Assembly (NCBI GenBank): GCA_024234635.1
Contig: JACKNX010000001.1
Span: 62,001-126,000 of the forward strand
Source: Pseudomonadales bacterium
Lineage (GTDB): Bacteria > Pseudomonadota > Gammaproteobacteria > Pseudomonadales > Azotimanducaceae
Direction of reading: 5' to 3'
Length of the DNA: 64,000 bases
Position numbers and translations under genes: made by a program. Below are positions 41,865 to 51,046 of the stretch, one piece after another. Position 1 is the stretch's first letter, and every line of letters begins with the position of its first letter. Under the pieces are notes generated by a model. That model was not told the DNA's origin. It did no database searches and worked only from the letters and a program-made list of their open reading frames with translations.

Positions 41865-42647
41865 ATGCGATTCGGGGACGTGGAGATCGAGCGACATGGG
41901 CACGTGGCACTGCTGGAGATCCAGCGACCGCCCAACAATTTCTTTGATGTGGACCTGATCAATGCGCTCGGTGACGCGTTCGAAGCCATGGACGAGGACG
42001 GCGACGTACGCGCCCTGGTGCTGGCCGCCCAGGGTAAAAACTTCTGCGCGGGCGCCAACTTCGGCAATCGCGACGAACAGGCCAAACGCGCCGAACGCAC
42101 TGCCGAGACGGGCAACCCGCTCTACTCCGCCGCCGTGCGATTGTTTGCCTGCAAAAAGCCCGTCGTCGCCGCTGTGCAGGGCGCCGCGGTCGGGGGCGGC
42201 TTTGGCCTCGCGGTGATGCCGGACTTTCGCGTGGTGACCCCGGAGGCCCGCTTCACGGCAAATTTCGTGAAGCTGGGTTTTCATCCGGGCTTCGCCCTGA
42301 CCTACACGCTACCGAAGCTCATCGGCCAGCAGAAAGCCAACCTCATGTTCATGACAGGCCGCCGTATCGACGGCGAAACCGCCTATGCATGGGGCCTGGC
42401 GGATCGCCTGACCGATGCCGCGAACCTGCGCAGCGAGGCCATGGCGCTGGCGGGCGAGATCGCCGAAAACGCGCCACTGGCGGTGATGAGCGTACGCGCC
42501 ACGATGCGCGGCGACATTGCCGCGCGCGCAAAGGCCCAGACGGATCACGAGTTCCTCGAACAGTACCGCCTGCAGCAGACCGAGGATCACAGGGAAGGCG
42601 TGCGGGCGGTGGCGGAGCGGCGTCCGGGAAACTTCAAGGGGCGGTGA
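41865..42647 (+). CDS. Enoyl-CoA hydratase/isomerase (crotonase family)
   Basis: A 260-residue crotonase-fold protein. GKNFCAGANFG forms the first oxyanion-hole segment and AAVGGGFGLAV the second; the typical catalytic Glu positions (after GGGFGLA and near LGFHPG) are not both obvious, so it could be a hydratase, isomerase or thioesterase-like member. GGAGAAAGGC before the ATG at 41865 is a clear ribosome binding site. It is divergent from the MBL-fold gene and convergent with a transporter. By context it belongs to CoA-thioester catabolism with the nearby SDRs and P450. Confidence 0.9.
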   Translation: MRFGDVEIERHGHVALLEIQRPPNNFFDVDLINALGDAFEAMDEDGDVRALVLAAQGKNFCAGANFGNRDEQAKRAERTAETGNPLYSAAVRLFACKKPVVAAVQGAAVGGGFGLAVMPDFRVVTPEARFTANFVKLGFHPGFALTYTLPKLIGQQKANLMFMTGRRIDGETAYAWGLADRLTDAANLRSEAMALAGEIAENAPLAVMSVRATMRGDIAARAKAQTDHEFLEQYRLQQTEDHREGVRAVAERRPGNFKGR

Positions 42648-42672
42648 TGCCCTGGCGTCCCCGCCGCGCGGA

Positions 42673-44076
42673 TCACGCGCGGCCGAGTGCTGCCCGTATT
42701 TGGGCGTGTGCCTTTTCGTCCAGTCTGAAACGGCTCAGAAGCGACGCGCCAGTGACAAAAAACAGCAGCGGCAACCCGGAATAGAGCCCCAGCATGGTCA
42801 GCTTGACCGCTGCCGTCTGCTCCGCGTTCGGCACGAAGCCGGCAAACTGCAGGGCAAAACCGGTGACGAGCAGTACCACGCCAAGCGCGCTCTTGTTGAT
42901 GAACATCCACGCCGCGTAGTAGGCGCCTTCCTTGCGCTCACCGGTCTTCAGTTCGTCGTAGTCGATGACATCGCCCTGCACGCTGGGACCGATGGAGCCC
43001 CCGCAGCCGGCGCTGAAACCCGCTGTCACCGCGGCGCACATGATCCAGGCAAGACGGCCTTCCACAGAGTCCACCTGCAGCAGCCCGAGCATGGACCCGA
43101 ATGACACCGCCGTGCCGCACATGCCAATCATCCACGTGCGGATCTTGCCAATACGCCGGGACAGCGCCAGCCATGCCGGTGGCGCCAGGGATGACGGCAC
43201 CATGTAGCAAAGAATGATCAGCGGCGCCCATTGCACCGCCCCCACCACGTACTGGGTGATATACAACGTCAGTGCACCGATGGCGGCGCCGCCGAAGCTT
43301 TCGATGAACCAAACGGTGTACAGCCTGCGCGCGTGTTCGTTGGCGGCAATGTCACGCAGCGCGCGCAGAGGACTGGGCGCCGCCCGGCCCTGGAACTCGG
43401 CCCGTTCACGCAGTCGCGCGACGGCAAATATCAGCAGACAGGCCATCACTCCCGCGGCAATCCAGGCCTGCGTTCCGGCTACCAACCGTACCTGTGCCTC
43501 CCCTTCCAGTTCCGCGTTGATGAGCAGATACATGCTTACCAGGGCAAGGATGGAACCCAGCGTATAGAACGCGTGACGCATGCCGAACAGCCGCGTGCGC
43601 TCGTGGTAGTCGTCGGTCAGCTCGGCGCCCAGGGACAGGTGCGGCACGAAGAATACCGTCATCGCCGAGTAGAAACCGATGACACCCAGTGCCATCCATG
43701 CCGTCAGCGCGCCGCCACTAAGGTGCAGGGGTGGCGAAAACACCATGATGAAGGCCGCGCCGATGGGCAGCATGCTGGCGAGGATCCACGTCCGTCGCCG
43801 GCCAAGACGAAACGTCGTGCGGTCGCTGAGATAACCCGCCAGTGGATCCGAGACGGCATCCCAGATGCGGGACGCGCTGAAGATGAGCCCCATCACCGCC
43901 GGCGCGATGAGCAGCACGTCCGTCGCAAATTTCATCACGTACAGCGACAGCAGCAGGAACATGTAGCCGGCGCCGACCGCCGGCGCCCCGAAAGCGATAA
44001 CCGTACGCCATGGGGTTCGTGTTGAAAGATTTGTCACGATGCGCAGATCAGGCGTTCTTGATGGTGAGGCCCCCAT
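42673..44076 (-). CDS. MFS transporter, GPH (MelB-like) family
   Basis: A 467-residue, 12-helix transporter of the glycoside-pentoside-hexuronide:cation symporter type. After helix 2, SRIWDAVSDPLAGYLSDRT is the diagnostic GPH/MFS_2 motif, and GRRRTWILAS follows. GPH members move sugars or, in catabolic clusters, lipophilic acids. The start is uncertain: the ATG at 44076 overlaps the SDR gene by 29 bases, whereas a GTG at 44037 would leave a ten-base gap. It is the last gene of a minus-strand set P450-SDR-SDR-transporter, suggesting uptake of the substrate they degrade. Confidence 0.88.
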   Translation of the reverse strand: MGASPSRTPDLRIVTNLSTRTPWRTVIAFGAPAVGAGYMFLLLSLYVMKFATDVLLIAPAVMGLIFSASRIWDAVSDPLAGYLSDRTTFRLGRRRTWILASMLPIGAAFIMVFSPPLHLSGGALTAWMALGVIGFYSAMTVFFVPHLSLGAELTDDYHERTRLFGMRHAFYTLGSILALVSMYLLINAELEGEAQVRLVAGTQAWIAAGVMACLLIFAVARLRERAEFQGRAAPSPLRALRDIAANEHARRLYTVWFIESFGGAAIGALTLYITQYVVGAVQWAPLIILCYMVPSSLAPPAWLALSRRIGKIRTWMIGMCGTAVSFGSMLGLLQVDSVEGRLAWIMCAAVTAGFSAGCGGSIGPSVQGDVIDYDELKTGERKEGAYYAAWMFINKSALGVVLLVTGFALQFAGFVPNAEQTAAVKLTMLGLYSGLPLLFFVTGASLLSRFRLDEKAHAQIRAALGRA

Positions 44077-44824
44077 CCACCGGCAATGTCGCTCCCGTCA
44101 TGAAGCCGGACGCCGGCAACACGAAGTTGAGGGTGCCGTGCGCCACCTCCTCCGGATCCGCGTAGCGCTTGAGGGCCACCCGGCGACGGGCGTATTCCTG
44201 CTTGTTGTCCTCGGGTATCCCCGCGGTCATGCCGGTACGGATGGGACCGGGGCAGATGCAGTTCACGGTAATGCCTTCCGCGCCAAGTTCCACCGCCAGC
44301 GAACGGGTCAGACCAATGACCCCGGTCTTGGCGGCTGTATACGGGCTGCCGAATTTGGTCGCGCCCAACCCTTCCGTGGAGGCAATGTTGACGATGCGTC
44401 CGTGTGCCGCCCTGCGCAGGTACGGCAGCGCGGCGCGAATCGTCGCGGTATGCGCGGTGAGCAGCACCGCCAGCGTCTTGTCCCACGCCGCTTCATACTG
44501 GTCGCCATCGATGGGCGTGAAGATGGAAATACCGGCATTGTTCACCAGGATGTCGATGCCACCGAAGTGCGCGGCGACGTCGTCGATCACGGGCTTGATC
44601 GCAGCGCGGTCCGACAGATCCAGCGTCCAGCCTTTCACCGCGTGGCCCGCGGCTTCGATTTCGCCCACGACGCGCGCCAGCGGTTCGGCATTGAGGTCGA
44701 TGGCGGCAACTTTTGCTCCTTCGTCGGCGAACAGTTTGGCGGTGGCTTCGCCCATGCCACTGGCGGCGCCGGTAACAATCGCGACTTTACCTTCGATGGA
44801 ACGACTCAGTTTGCTCAGTCTCAT
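44048..44824 (-). CDS. SDR family oxidoreductase
   Basis: A 258-residue classical short-chain dehydrogenase. TGAASGMGEA is the cofactor-binding loop, Asp after the second strand (AIDLN) points to NAD, NNAG is intact, and the active site is IVNIAST...SPYTAAKTG. PGPIRTGM and the final VDGGLTIKNA are typical. The gene follows the next SDR by only three bases, so both belong to the same transcript. Likely a hydroxy/keto oxidoreductase for an alicyclic or steroid-like substrate; substrate not deducible. Confidence 0.9.
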   Translation of the reverse strand: MRLSKLSRSIEGKVAIVTGAASGMGEATAKLFADEGAKVAAIDLNAEPLARVVGEIEAAGHAVKGWTLDLSDRAAIKPVIDDVAAHFGGIDILVNNAGISIFTPIDGDQYEAAWDKTLAVLLTAHTATIRAALPYLRRAAHGRIVNIASTEGLGATKFGSPYTAAKTGVIGLTRSLAVELGAEGITVNCICPGPIRTGMTAGIPEDNKQEYARRRVALKRYADPEEVAHGTLNFVLPASGFMTGATLPVDGGLTIKNA

Positions 44825-44827
44825 GCT

Positions 44828-45634
44828 TCAGTCCTCAAATAACGACGTGCCGTGCACTGCACGGGCGAAGGTGTCCAGGTTCGGGCCACGACGCAGGTGA
44901 TGGCCGCCATCCACGGGCAGGTTCACGCCCGTGATCCAGCTGCTTTCCGGCCCACAGAGAAAACGCACGGCCCGGCCGATGTCGTCCACCACGCCGGTTC
45001 GCGCCAGCGGCATGCACGACAGGTAATCCTCATGCACATCGTCGGTGGCAAACAATCCCGCCGCAATTTCCGTATCCACGAGGCCCGGGCACACACTGTT
45101 CACACGCACGCCCACGCAGCCCATTTCATCCGCAAGATTGCGCACCAGCATGTCGATGCCCGCCTTGCTCACACAGTAGGTCGACATGAAGCGATGCGTA
45201 CGCAGGCCGGCAATGGAGGAGATGGCGCACAGGGCGCCACCGCCATTGGCGGCAATCGCCTTCGCCGCGTGGCGAAAGGTATAAAACGTACCGTCCAGGT
45301 TGGTCTGCATGACGGCACGCCACTGCTCGGCGGTGGTCCTGACCACGGTGCCGAGGCCACCCGTTCCGGCATTCGCCACCGCGATGGTCAGCGGCGCCCA
45401 GGCATTCGCCGTCTCGATGGCCTCGCGTACGGACTCTTCGTCGCCGACATCGCCCGCAAACAGTCGTGCGTCACCGTGTTCGCCAAGGGAGGCAACCGCC
45501 GCCTCCAGTTTGCCGCGATTGCGGCCCATGACCGTCACCCTGGCACCGTCCTGCACAAACGCACGCGCGCACGCCAGGCCGATGCCGCTGCCGCCGCCGG
45601 TCACGAATGCGTGCTGTCCTGCCAATGGTTTCAT
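44828..45634 (-). CDS. SDR family oxidoreductase
   Basis: A 268-residue SDR with TGGGSGIGLA, an Arg-Asn pair after strand two (MGRNRGK, suggesting NADP), NAGTGG in place of NNAG, and the active site ISSIAGL...STYCVSKAG. VDGGHHLRRGPN ends the fold. The ATG at 45634 overlaps the P450 stop by four bases (ATGA), which decides the start. Together with the next SDR it could act on alcohols formed by the P450. Confidence 0.9.
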   Translation of the reverse strand: MKPLAGQHAFVTGGGSGIGLACARAFVQDGARVTVMGRNRGKLEAAVASLGEHGDARLFAGDVGDEESVREAIETANAWAPLTIAVANAGTGGLGTVVRTTAEQWRAVMQTNLDGTFYTFRHAAKAIAANGGGALCAISSIAGLRTHRFMSTYCVSKAGIDMLVRNLADEMGCVGVRVNSVCPGLVDTEIAAGLFATDDVHEDYLSCMPLARTGVVDDIGRAVRFLCGPESSWITGVNLPVDGGHHLRRGPNLDTFARAVHGTSLFED

Positions 45635-46854
45635 GCGGCCTCCCGGGCAGCGGGGGTGAAGGTAACAGGCATGGCTTCGAAGCCAAGCACGAAGTTGCCG
45701 TGACGATAAGGGCACGGCGCAGCGCCGGCGAGTTGGATCGTCGGCATGCGGCGCAGCAGTTCCTCGAACATCACGCGAATTTCGAGTCGCGCGAGATTTG
45801 AACCCATGCAGAAATGCCGGCCATACCCGCCAAACGCAAGATGATGGTTGGGGTCGCGATCGATCCGGAACTCATCGGGTGCGTCGAAAACCGTTTCATC
45901 CCGGTTGCCGGACTCATACAGCAGAAGCAGTTTGTCACCACGACGGATGACCTGACCACCCACTTCCGTGTCCGCGGTGGCGGTGCGGTTCATGTTTTTG
46001 ACCGGCGTGCTCCAGCGCAGCATTTCCTCGATGGCAACCGGCAGACGCGATGCATCGTCAATGAGAGCCGCCATCTGCGCAGGTCGGCGCAGCAGCGCTT
46101 CCATCCCCCCCGAGATCGTATGTCGCGTAGTCTCGTCACCCCCAACCAGAATGAGCATGGCCTCATGCATGAGCTCGGCATGCGTCATCGGCGCGCCCAG
46201 GATGCGGGCGTGCACGATGGCACTGATCAGATCGTCACCCGCCTCGGCACGCCGCTTGCTGAACCAGAAGGTGATGTACTCGTTCCAGGCGTTCACCGCC
46301 TCCACGACTTTCGCCAGGTGTTCCTCGCCCATGTCCTGAAGGCCGGTGGCGAACAGATCCGACCAGTGCAGCAGTTTCACGTAGTCTTCCTTCGGCACCC
46401 CCAACATGTGACCGATGAGCATCATCGGCAACGGCGTGGCAATGTCCTTCACAAAATCGGCCTCGCCCTTCTCGATCACCTCATCGATGATCTCGGTGGC
46501 GCAGGCCCGGGTAAACGCTTCGTGGCGCCTGAGCGCCTGCGGTGTGAACCGGCGTCGCACCACCGCCCGGCGTGCCATGTGTACGGGCTCGTCCTGATTG
46601 ATCAGGGAAGGCACGGGCGGCGAGTCCGGACGGGAACTGTTGCCGGAACAGAACAGCGCCTGGTCCGAGGCGACGTGCCGGATGTCCTCGTATCGGGTGA
46701 TGCCCCACAGCCCCTGGCCGCCGTCCCAGGTGCGGGCCCCGGCGTCAAAATAGACCGGTGCGTTCGCCCGCATCCAGGCAAAACGCTCGAACGGGTTGGC
46801 ATGGAAATCCGGGTGCAGGAGCTGAATGTCGTCCCGCGTCGGGTGGTCTGGCAT
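45631..46854 (-). CDS. Cytochrome P450
   Basis: A 407-residue soluble bacterial P450. The I-helix oxygen-binding motif is GGDETTRH (238-245), the K-helix ExxR is Glu277-Arg280 (EEMLRW), and the heme loop is FGGYGRHFCMG with Cys349 as ligand. The GDETTRH pattern resembles CYP families acting on steroids or terpenoids. It leads a four-gene set with two SDRs and a transporter. Electron donors are not adjacent, but the ferredoxin-reductase-type flavoprotein at 14931 could serve. No strong ribosome binding site is visible upstream of the ATG. Confidence 0.94.
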   Translation of the reverse strand: MPDHPTRDDIQLLHPDFHANPFERFAWMRANAPVYFDAGARTWDGGQGLWGITRYEDIRHVASDQALFCSGNSSRPDSPPVPSLINQDEPVHMARRAVVRRRFTPQALRRHEAFTRACATEIIDEVIEKGEADFVKDIATPLPMMLIGHMLGVPKEDYVKLLHWSDLFATGLQDMGEEHLAKVVEAVNAWNEYITFWFSKRRAEAGDDLISAIVHARILGAPMTHAELMHEAMLILVGGDETTRHTISGGMEALLRRPAQMAALIDDASRLPVAIEEMLRWSTPVKNMNRTATADTEVGGQVIRRGDKLLLLYESGNRDETVFDAPDEFRIDRDPNHHLAFGGYGRHFCMGSNLARLEIRVMFEELLRRMPTIQLAGAAPCPYRHGNFVLGFEAMPVTFTPAAREAA

Positions 46855-46948
46855 CTGGCCTGTCTGTTGCCCCTGAAGCGGGTGAGATTAGCACCAAAGT
46901 CGGGGCGGACTCACGCGCACGTTTCACCGCGGCCAGCTCATTTCCGCC

Positions 46949-47446
46949 TCAGACAGGACGCCCCTGCTGCCGGAGTTGCCAATCTTCATTGGGCTGTCTT
47001 TCGAAATTCGGTTGTTCGCCGCTGAGACGGGCAATGATGCCCGTCGTCATGTTGGACAACGCCACTTTCAGCGCATCACCCACTGCCTCTTCATTCAGCG
47101 TGCTGTCCGCGCTCATACGCCCCGACCAGGAGAGCGTGCAACGGCCGGCATCGAGAGGTACGACGGATGCAACCACGACATAGTCCTGCATGCCGATGGG
47201 CTTGCCCGCGGTCAGCTCATAGGAGAACGACCGCTTGCTGTTGTCGTATTCGACCAACCGGTGCTGCACGTATCCCTGCGTGGACAGATGAATATCCCGC
47301 ACGGCGCCCACACCCTCCCCACGGACGTTGATGCGGCTCGTTTCCCCACCCGGAATCCAATGCAACACGCGGTCAAAATGACGGATTTCCTCCCACACCA
47401 CATCCGCTGGCAGAGCGATCTCGCGGTGCACTTCAACAGCAATCAT
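46949..47446 (-). CDS. SRPBCC family protein
   Basis: A 165-residue START-like (SRPBCC/polyketide cyclase) domain protein. The first strand and helix (IALPADVVWEEIRHFDRVLHWIPG) and the strand order ending with a long C-terminal helix (EAVGDALKVALSNMTTGI) are typical. Such domains bind hydrophobic ligands or act as cyclases/hydrolases. GGAGGA six bases before the ATG at 47446 decides the start over an upstream TTG. It is 94 bases upstream of the P450 on the same strand, so it may be transcribed with the catabolic set. Confidence 0.85.
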   Translation of the reverse strand: MIAVEVHREIALPADVVWEEIRHFDRVLHWIPGGETSRINVRGEGVGAVRDIHLSTQGYVQHRLVEYDNSKRSFSYELTAGKPIGMQDYVVVASVVPLDAGRCTLSWSGRMSADSTLNEEAVGDALKVALSNMTTGIIARLSGEQPNFERQPNEDWQLRQQGRPV

Positions 47447-47475
47447 CTTCAATCCTCCAGAGTTCCAACGACAGA

Positions 47476-47955
47476 TCAGGTGCCGTCATTCCATCGCCTG
47501 CGCAGCACGATGCGAATGAACTGCACGCCAGCGATACCCAGCGCCCACAACAACAGTGCGGTATAGCCGAACTGAGTGATGTTGACGGGTGCAAGCAGCG
47601 CGCACGCCACCAACGCTACGGAGAACAGTGCACCGATACCCATGAGCACATTGTCCAGCGGGATGTAACCAGCTGACCTGTCCGCATCGAGACCACGATA
47701 GTTGACGAAGCTCCACACAATCTGACCGGCATGAACCACTGCGTAGATGAGTGCTGCGACTTTCCACTCCTGCGCAACCACGAGGCTCAGCAAGGGTGGC
47801 AGGAACGAGAAGAAGATCACCTCAGCAGCCAGCGAGATCAGCGATCGAAGCCGGAAGTCGGCTACGTTATCCCGCTCCTGCAGGAACACGATCACACCAC
47901 TGAATCCGGCCACGCCAATGGCAACCTGGCCGATAGCCTCCAAGGTCTCATACAC
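47476..47955 (-). CDS. Hypothetical four-helix membrane protein
   Basis: A 159-residue integral membrane protein with four hydrophobic segments (about 10-25, 42-60, 63-80 and a long C-terminal pair around 105-145) separated by short charged loops. The N-terminus LEAIGQVAIGVAGFSGVIVFLQ is familiar from uncharacterised bacterial proteins. I prefer the GTG at 47955, preceded by GAGGAGAG, over an ATG at 48030 that would overlap the upstream gene. Function unknown. It follows another hypothetical membrane-anchored gene by 52 bases. Confidence 0.65.
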   Translation of the reverse strand: MYETLEAIGQVAIGVAGFSGVIVFLQERDNVADFRLRSLISLAAEVIFFSFLPPLLSLVVAQEWKVAALIYAVVHAGQIVWSFVNYRGLDADRSAGYIPLDNVLMGIGALFSVALVACALLAPVNITQFGYTALLLWALGIAGVQFIRIVLRRRWNDGT

Positions 47956-48007
47956 CCCGGCTCTCTCCTCTTCAATCCGGGCAGCGCTGCCCGGCGTCAG
48001 CTGGCGT

Positions 48008-48535
48008 TCAGGCGCTGTTTCCCACCGCATTCAGCGCGTCATCAACCGCGTCCCTGAAGGCAGCGTGATAGCGATTGCGATAGCGTTTCCACCAGGCCCG
48101 GCCTCCGGGCGTGGAGATGAAATCAGTAACGAAGACGATGTGCTCAGCGAGCCTGCCGTCGTCCAACAGGCCCAGCTTGAGTTGCCGTTCGAACTGCGTG
48201 GACACACCCGCAATCAGTGGACCCATGACCAGCGCAAACCGCATCCGTTCAGCCGGTGCAAGATCTTCGTATCCCCGCAGCCCCCTGAAGAACAGATCAC
48301 TCAACGCCACGTCCTGTCCGATGGCCAGCATGGCCGCCTGCTGCGCATTGGAGTGACCCAGCGCTTCGGCGATGGCAATATCCTGGTTCTGCTCAAGTTG
48401 ACGGGTGTTGGTGCGGATCAACGACGAGTTCTGTCTGATCTGATAGGCGAGGAAACCCAGCGTAACAATCACGCCAATCGCGCCAACCAGCTCACCAACA
48501 GCACTGACAGCCTCCCAGTTCACTCCGCCCCCCAT
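48008..48535 (-). CDS. Hypothetical membrane-anchored protein
   Basis: A 175-residue protein with one N-terminal transmembrane helix (VGAIGVIVTLGFLAYQI) followed by a soluble helical domain (QLEQNQDIAIAEALGHSNAQQAAM, FFRGLRGYEDL, and a C-terminal WWKRYRNRYHAAFRDAVDDAL). This arrangement is common in a poorly studied bacterial family seen with other small membrane proteins. No catalytic motif is evident. The start is uncertain; an ATG at 48580 would add 15 residues. Function unknown. Confidence 0.65.
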   Translation of the reverse strand: MGGGVNWEAVSAVGELVGAIGVIVTLGFLAYQIRQNSSLIRTNTRQLEQNQDIAIAEALGHSNAQQAAMLAIGQDVALSDLFFRGLRGYEDLAPAERMRFALVMGPLIAGVSTQFERQLKLGLLDDGRLAEHIVFVTDFISTPGGRAWWKRYRNRYHAAFRDAVDDALNAVGNSA

Positions 48536-48604
48536 CGACCACACGCCGCGCAGCATCTCTCCGGTGCGGATTGCGGTCAACCTGCAACCGGGTTCGGAGC
48601 GGGG

Positions 48605-49441
48605 TCAGACGCCTGCATGGCTTTGGAGGGGAGCCCTGCCCTCTATTGATACCCGCTCCGCCCGGCGACTGTGCGGGTGGTAATCCCACACTGCATGGTG
48701 CCAGGTGGCGTGATTGTCCCAGAACACCAGCGTGCCCGGCTCCCAGCGCACGCGACAATGGAAACGCGGGTTGTGCTCCGCGTGCTGCCACAACATCTCC
48801 AGCAATGCATCGCTCTCCACGGGCGATAGCTGCGGTATCGCCACGGTGAAGGCCCGGTTCACGAACAGGACCGCGTCCCCCGTAACCGGGTGGCGCACCA
48901 CCACCGGATGCTCCGCCTTCGGATAGGGCTGATCGTCCCTGAGAACGACGTTGTAGTTCGCCAGGTCCTTGCGGCCGTCGTGCACCGCCGTGAGCGTACG
49001 CAGGAATGCCTGCATGGGCGCTGACAGGGCGGCAAACGCCTGCGTCATGTCGGCGAACAGGGTGTCGCCACCGCTCTCCCCGGGCAATTCTCGCACCAGC
49101 AGCATCGAGCCCATGGGCGGTATCGGCTCGCAGGAGACATCCGTATGCCAGCACTCGCCATTGGTATAGGCGCTGTCCGGCGTGGTGTGGATGCGGAAAA
49201 TCTCGGGATCGGCCGCGGACCTTCGCAGCCGGTGCGAAGGATGCACGTGCAGCTCACCGAAACGGCGCGCGAAAGCCTTGTGATCCTCAGGGGCCAGCGC
49301 CTGGTCGCGGAACGCCAGTACCTTGTAGCGGGCGAATGCCTCCCGAATGGCCTGCATCTGCGCTTCCACGGGAGAGCGCAGGTCCACACCGAAGATTTCA
49401 GCGCCGAATCGCGGCGTAAGCGGGCGTACGCGCAGTGTCAT
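48605..49441 (-). CDS. TauD/TfdA family dioxygenase
   Basis: A 278-residue Fe(II)/2-oxoglutarate-dependent dioxygenase. The iron triad is His99-Asp101 (CWHTDVS) and His248 (WDNHATWHHAVWDY), and the following Arg pair binds 2-oxoglutarate. The start (LRVRPLTPRFGAEIFGVDL) matches TauD/TfdA enzymes, which cleave taurine, 2,4-D or similar acids by hydroxylation. It lies 37 bases downstream of the VOC gene on the same strand. Substrate not deducible. Confidence 0.92.
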   Translation of the reverse strand: MTLRVRPLTPRFGAEIFGVDLRSPVEAQMQAIREAFARYKVLAFRDQALAPEDHKAFARRFGELHVHPSHRLRRSAADPEIFRIHTTPDSAYTNGECWHTDVSCEPIPPMGSMLLVRELPGESGGDTLFADMTQAFAALSAPMQAFLRTLTAVHDGRKDLANYNVVLRDDQPYPKAEHPVVVRHPVTGDAVLFVNRAFTVAIPQLSPVESDALLEMLWQHAEHNPRFHCRVRWEPGTLVFWDNHATWHHAVWDYHPHSRRAERVSIEGRAPLQSHAGV

Positions 49442-49478
49442 GAGATCACCTCCAGTCGTGAGGATTGCCTGGGCATCG

Positions 49479-49874
49479 TCATGCCGTTCGCCGGGAAATG
49501 CTCACGATGTTGCCATCCGGATCCGCATACCGGGCGGTGGTACCCCAGGGCTCCTCGCGAGGCGCCATGAGCACCGGGGATGCGGCACCGATGACACGCT
49601 CGTGCACTGCCTCAAAGTCGTCGACGTGAAAACCGAGCTGCACGGCGCGCGTCACTGGTCGTTCCGGCAGCCGTGCCGGGTAAAGCGCAAAATGCAGAAA
49701 CGCACCATCCGTCCATGAAAACGCAGCGTGGTCGCCGCCGAACCAGACGTCCCGCAGGTCGGCATCGTGATCCGCGGCCGCGAGTGGCACGCCCAGCACG
49801 TCCCGGTAGAACACCAGTGAGCGGTCCAGGTCCGATACGTTCAGCGCAATGAATGTCAATCGATGCGCAGGCAT
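49479..49874 (-). CDS. VOC-superfamily (glyoxalase/dioxygenase-fold) protein
   Basis: A 131-residue single VOC domain pair. RLTFIALNVSDLDRSLVFYRDVLGV opens the first beta-alpha-beta-beta-beta unit and ARYADPDGNIVSI closes the second, with the metal-ligand Glu less certain. The ATG at 49874 gives the family start; the preceding GGAGGAGG lies close. VOC proteins include glyoxalase I, extradiol dioxygenases and resistance proteins. It is upstream of the TauD-like gene and divergent from the phosphotransferase at 50000. Confidence 0.82.
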   Translation of the reverse strand: MPAHRLTFIALNVSDLDRSLVFYRDVLGVPLAAADHDADLRDVWFGGDHAAFSWTDGAFLHFALYPARLPERPVTRAVQLGFHVDDFEAVHERVIGAASPVLMAPREEPWGTTARYADPDGNIVSISRRTA

Positions 49875-49999
49875 CTCCTCCTCCATCTGCCTCGAGTCAC
49901 GAGCGTTTCCACCCGCATCAGCGGCGACATCCTGCCCTATTTCCACCCGGCAGGCATTCATGCTCTCATCAACGCCTCAGGATCAGGGAGAACCGACGC

Positions 50000-51046
50000 A
50001 TGACAGCCACGCATCTGCAGCCGGTGGGCAAGGCGCTGGCACGCTATCTGGCGCGTCATTGGGACAAGGACGTGCAGCTTGGCGCCATCAGTCAGATTCC
50101 GGGCGGAGCCTCGCGCGAAACCTATCGCGTGCACATCACGGTGGAGGGTGTCGCGGAAGGCGTCATCCTGCGGCGCGACCCGCCCTCCAGTCTCATCGAC
50201 ACGGAGCGCGCGCACGAGTTCAACACCTACCGGGCAGTGTTCGGCACACGGGTGCCGGTACCCGAGCCCCTGGTGCTGGAAGACGACGATCCCGGCGAAC
50301 TTGAACGCCCGTTTTCGCTGACCCGGGAAATCGCCGGCTGCGAAACCTCTCCTGCCACGTTGACGATGGCACCGTTCAACGCGCACCGGGAGAAAATTGG
50401 TCACAACAAGTGGACGATACTCGGGCACCTGGCAGCGCTCGATGTCGACACCCTGCCGCTGGCTTTCATGGCCCGGCACGCGCACCCGGCCAGACACGAA
50501 CTCGACTACTGGGCCGGCGTCATCCGCAAGGACGCCCTTCACCCCCAACCCATCGCGGAGGCGGCGATCCGCTGGCTGGAACGGCATCTGCCGCCGCCGT
50601 CCGCCAGACTGGCGCTGGTGCATGGCGACTATCGATCAGGAAACTTCCTGTACGACACGGAAGGCAACGTGCATGGTGTGCTCGACTGGGAAATGGCGCA
50701 TCTGGGGGACCCGCTGGAAGACCTTGCCTGGTCCTTCGACCCCCTGTGGTGCTGGCCGGAGAAACACCTGGCCGGCAATCTGCTGCCGCGCGTGGATGCG
50801 CTCGGCATCTGGGAGCGGGCCAGTGGCCTCACCGTGGACCGGGAAGCCTTCCGGTGGTGGCAGGTGTTCGCATCGTTGAAGGCACTGGCCATCTGGATCT
50901 CCTCCGCCGAGGACTACGTGAACGGCACCACCAAGGAGCCCATCCTCGCCTTTGCCGGCTGGCCGCTCATCGACCGCCAGAACCGCATCCTGCTGGACCG
51001 CCTGCAACCCGGCTCCACCCACACCTACGCGGAGGCGCTGCTGTGA
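50000..51046 (+). CDS. Phosphotransferase family protein (ACAD10-type APH)
   Basis: A 348-residue APH-fold protein with canonical residues: an N-lobe IPGGASRETYRV, catalytic loop VHGDYRSGN (His, Asp and the expected Asn) and VLDWEMAHLGDPLEDLAW. This group is found with acyl-CoA dehydrogenases and in ACAD10/11, where it phosphorylates hydroxyacyl-CoA for later elimination. It contrasts with the three phosphotransferase-like proteins at 32-40 kb. Its stop overlaps the GTG of the next small gene by four bases. It probably takes part in degradation of hydroxylated acyl-CoAs. Confidence 0.9.
   Translation: MTATHLQPVGKALARYLARHWDKDVQLGAISQIPGGASRETYRVHITVEGVAEGVILRRDPPSSLIDTERAHEFNTYRAVFGTRVPVPEPLVLEDDDPGELERPFSLTREIAGCETSPATLTMAPFNAHREKIGHNKWTILGHLAALDVDTLPLAFMARHAHPARHELDYWAGVIRKDALHPQPIAEAAIRWLERHLPPPSARLALVHGDYRSGNFLYDTEGNVHGVLDWEMAHLGDPLEDLAWSFDPLWCWPEKHLAGNLLPRVDALGIWERASGLTVDREAFRWWQVFASLKALAIWISSAEDYVNGTTKEPILAFAGWPLIDRQNRILLDRLQPGSTHTYAEALL

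Noticed and set aside
40938..42284. A 448-residue MBL-fold protein including 169 upstream residues
   Set aside because: The extension is antisense to the crotonase gene, has no domain, and a strong ribosome binding site precedes the internal ATG at 41777.
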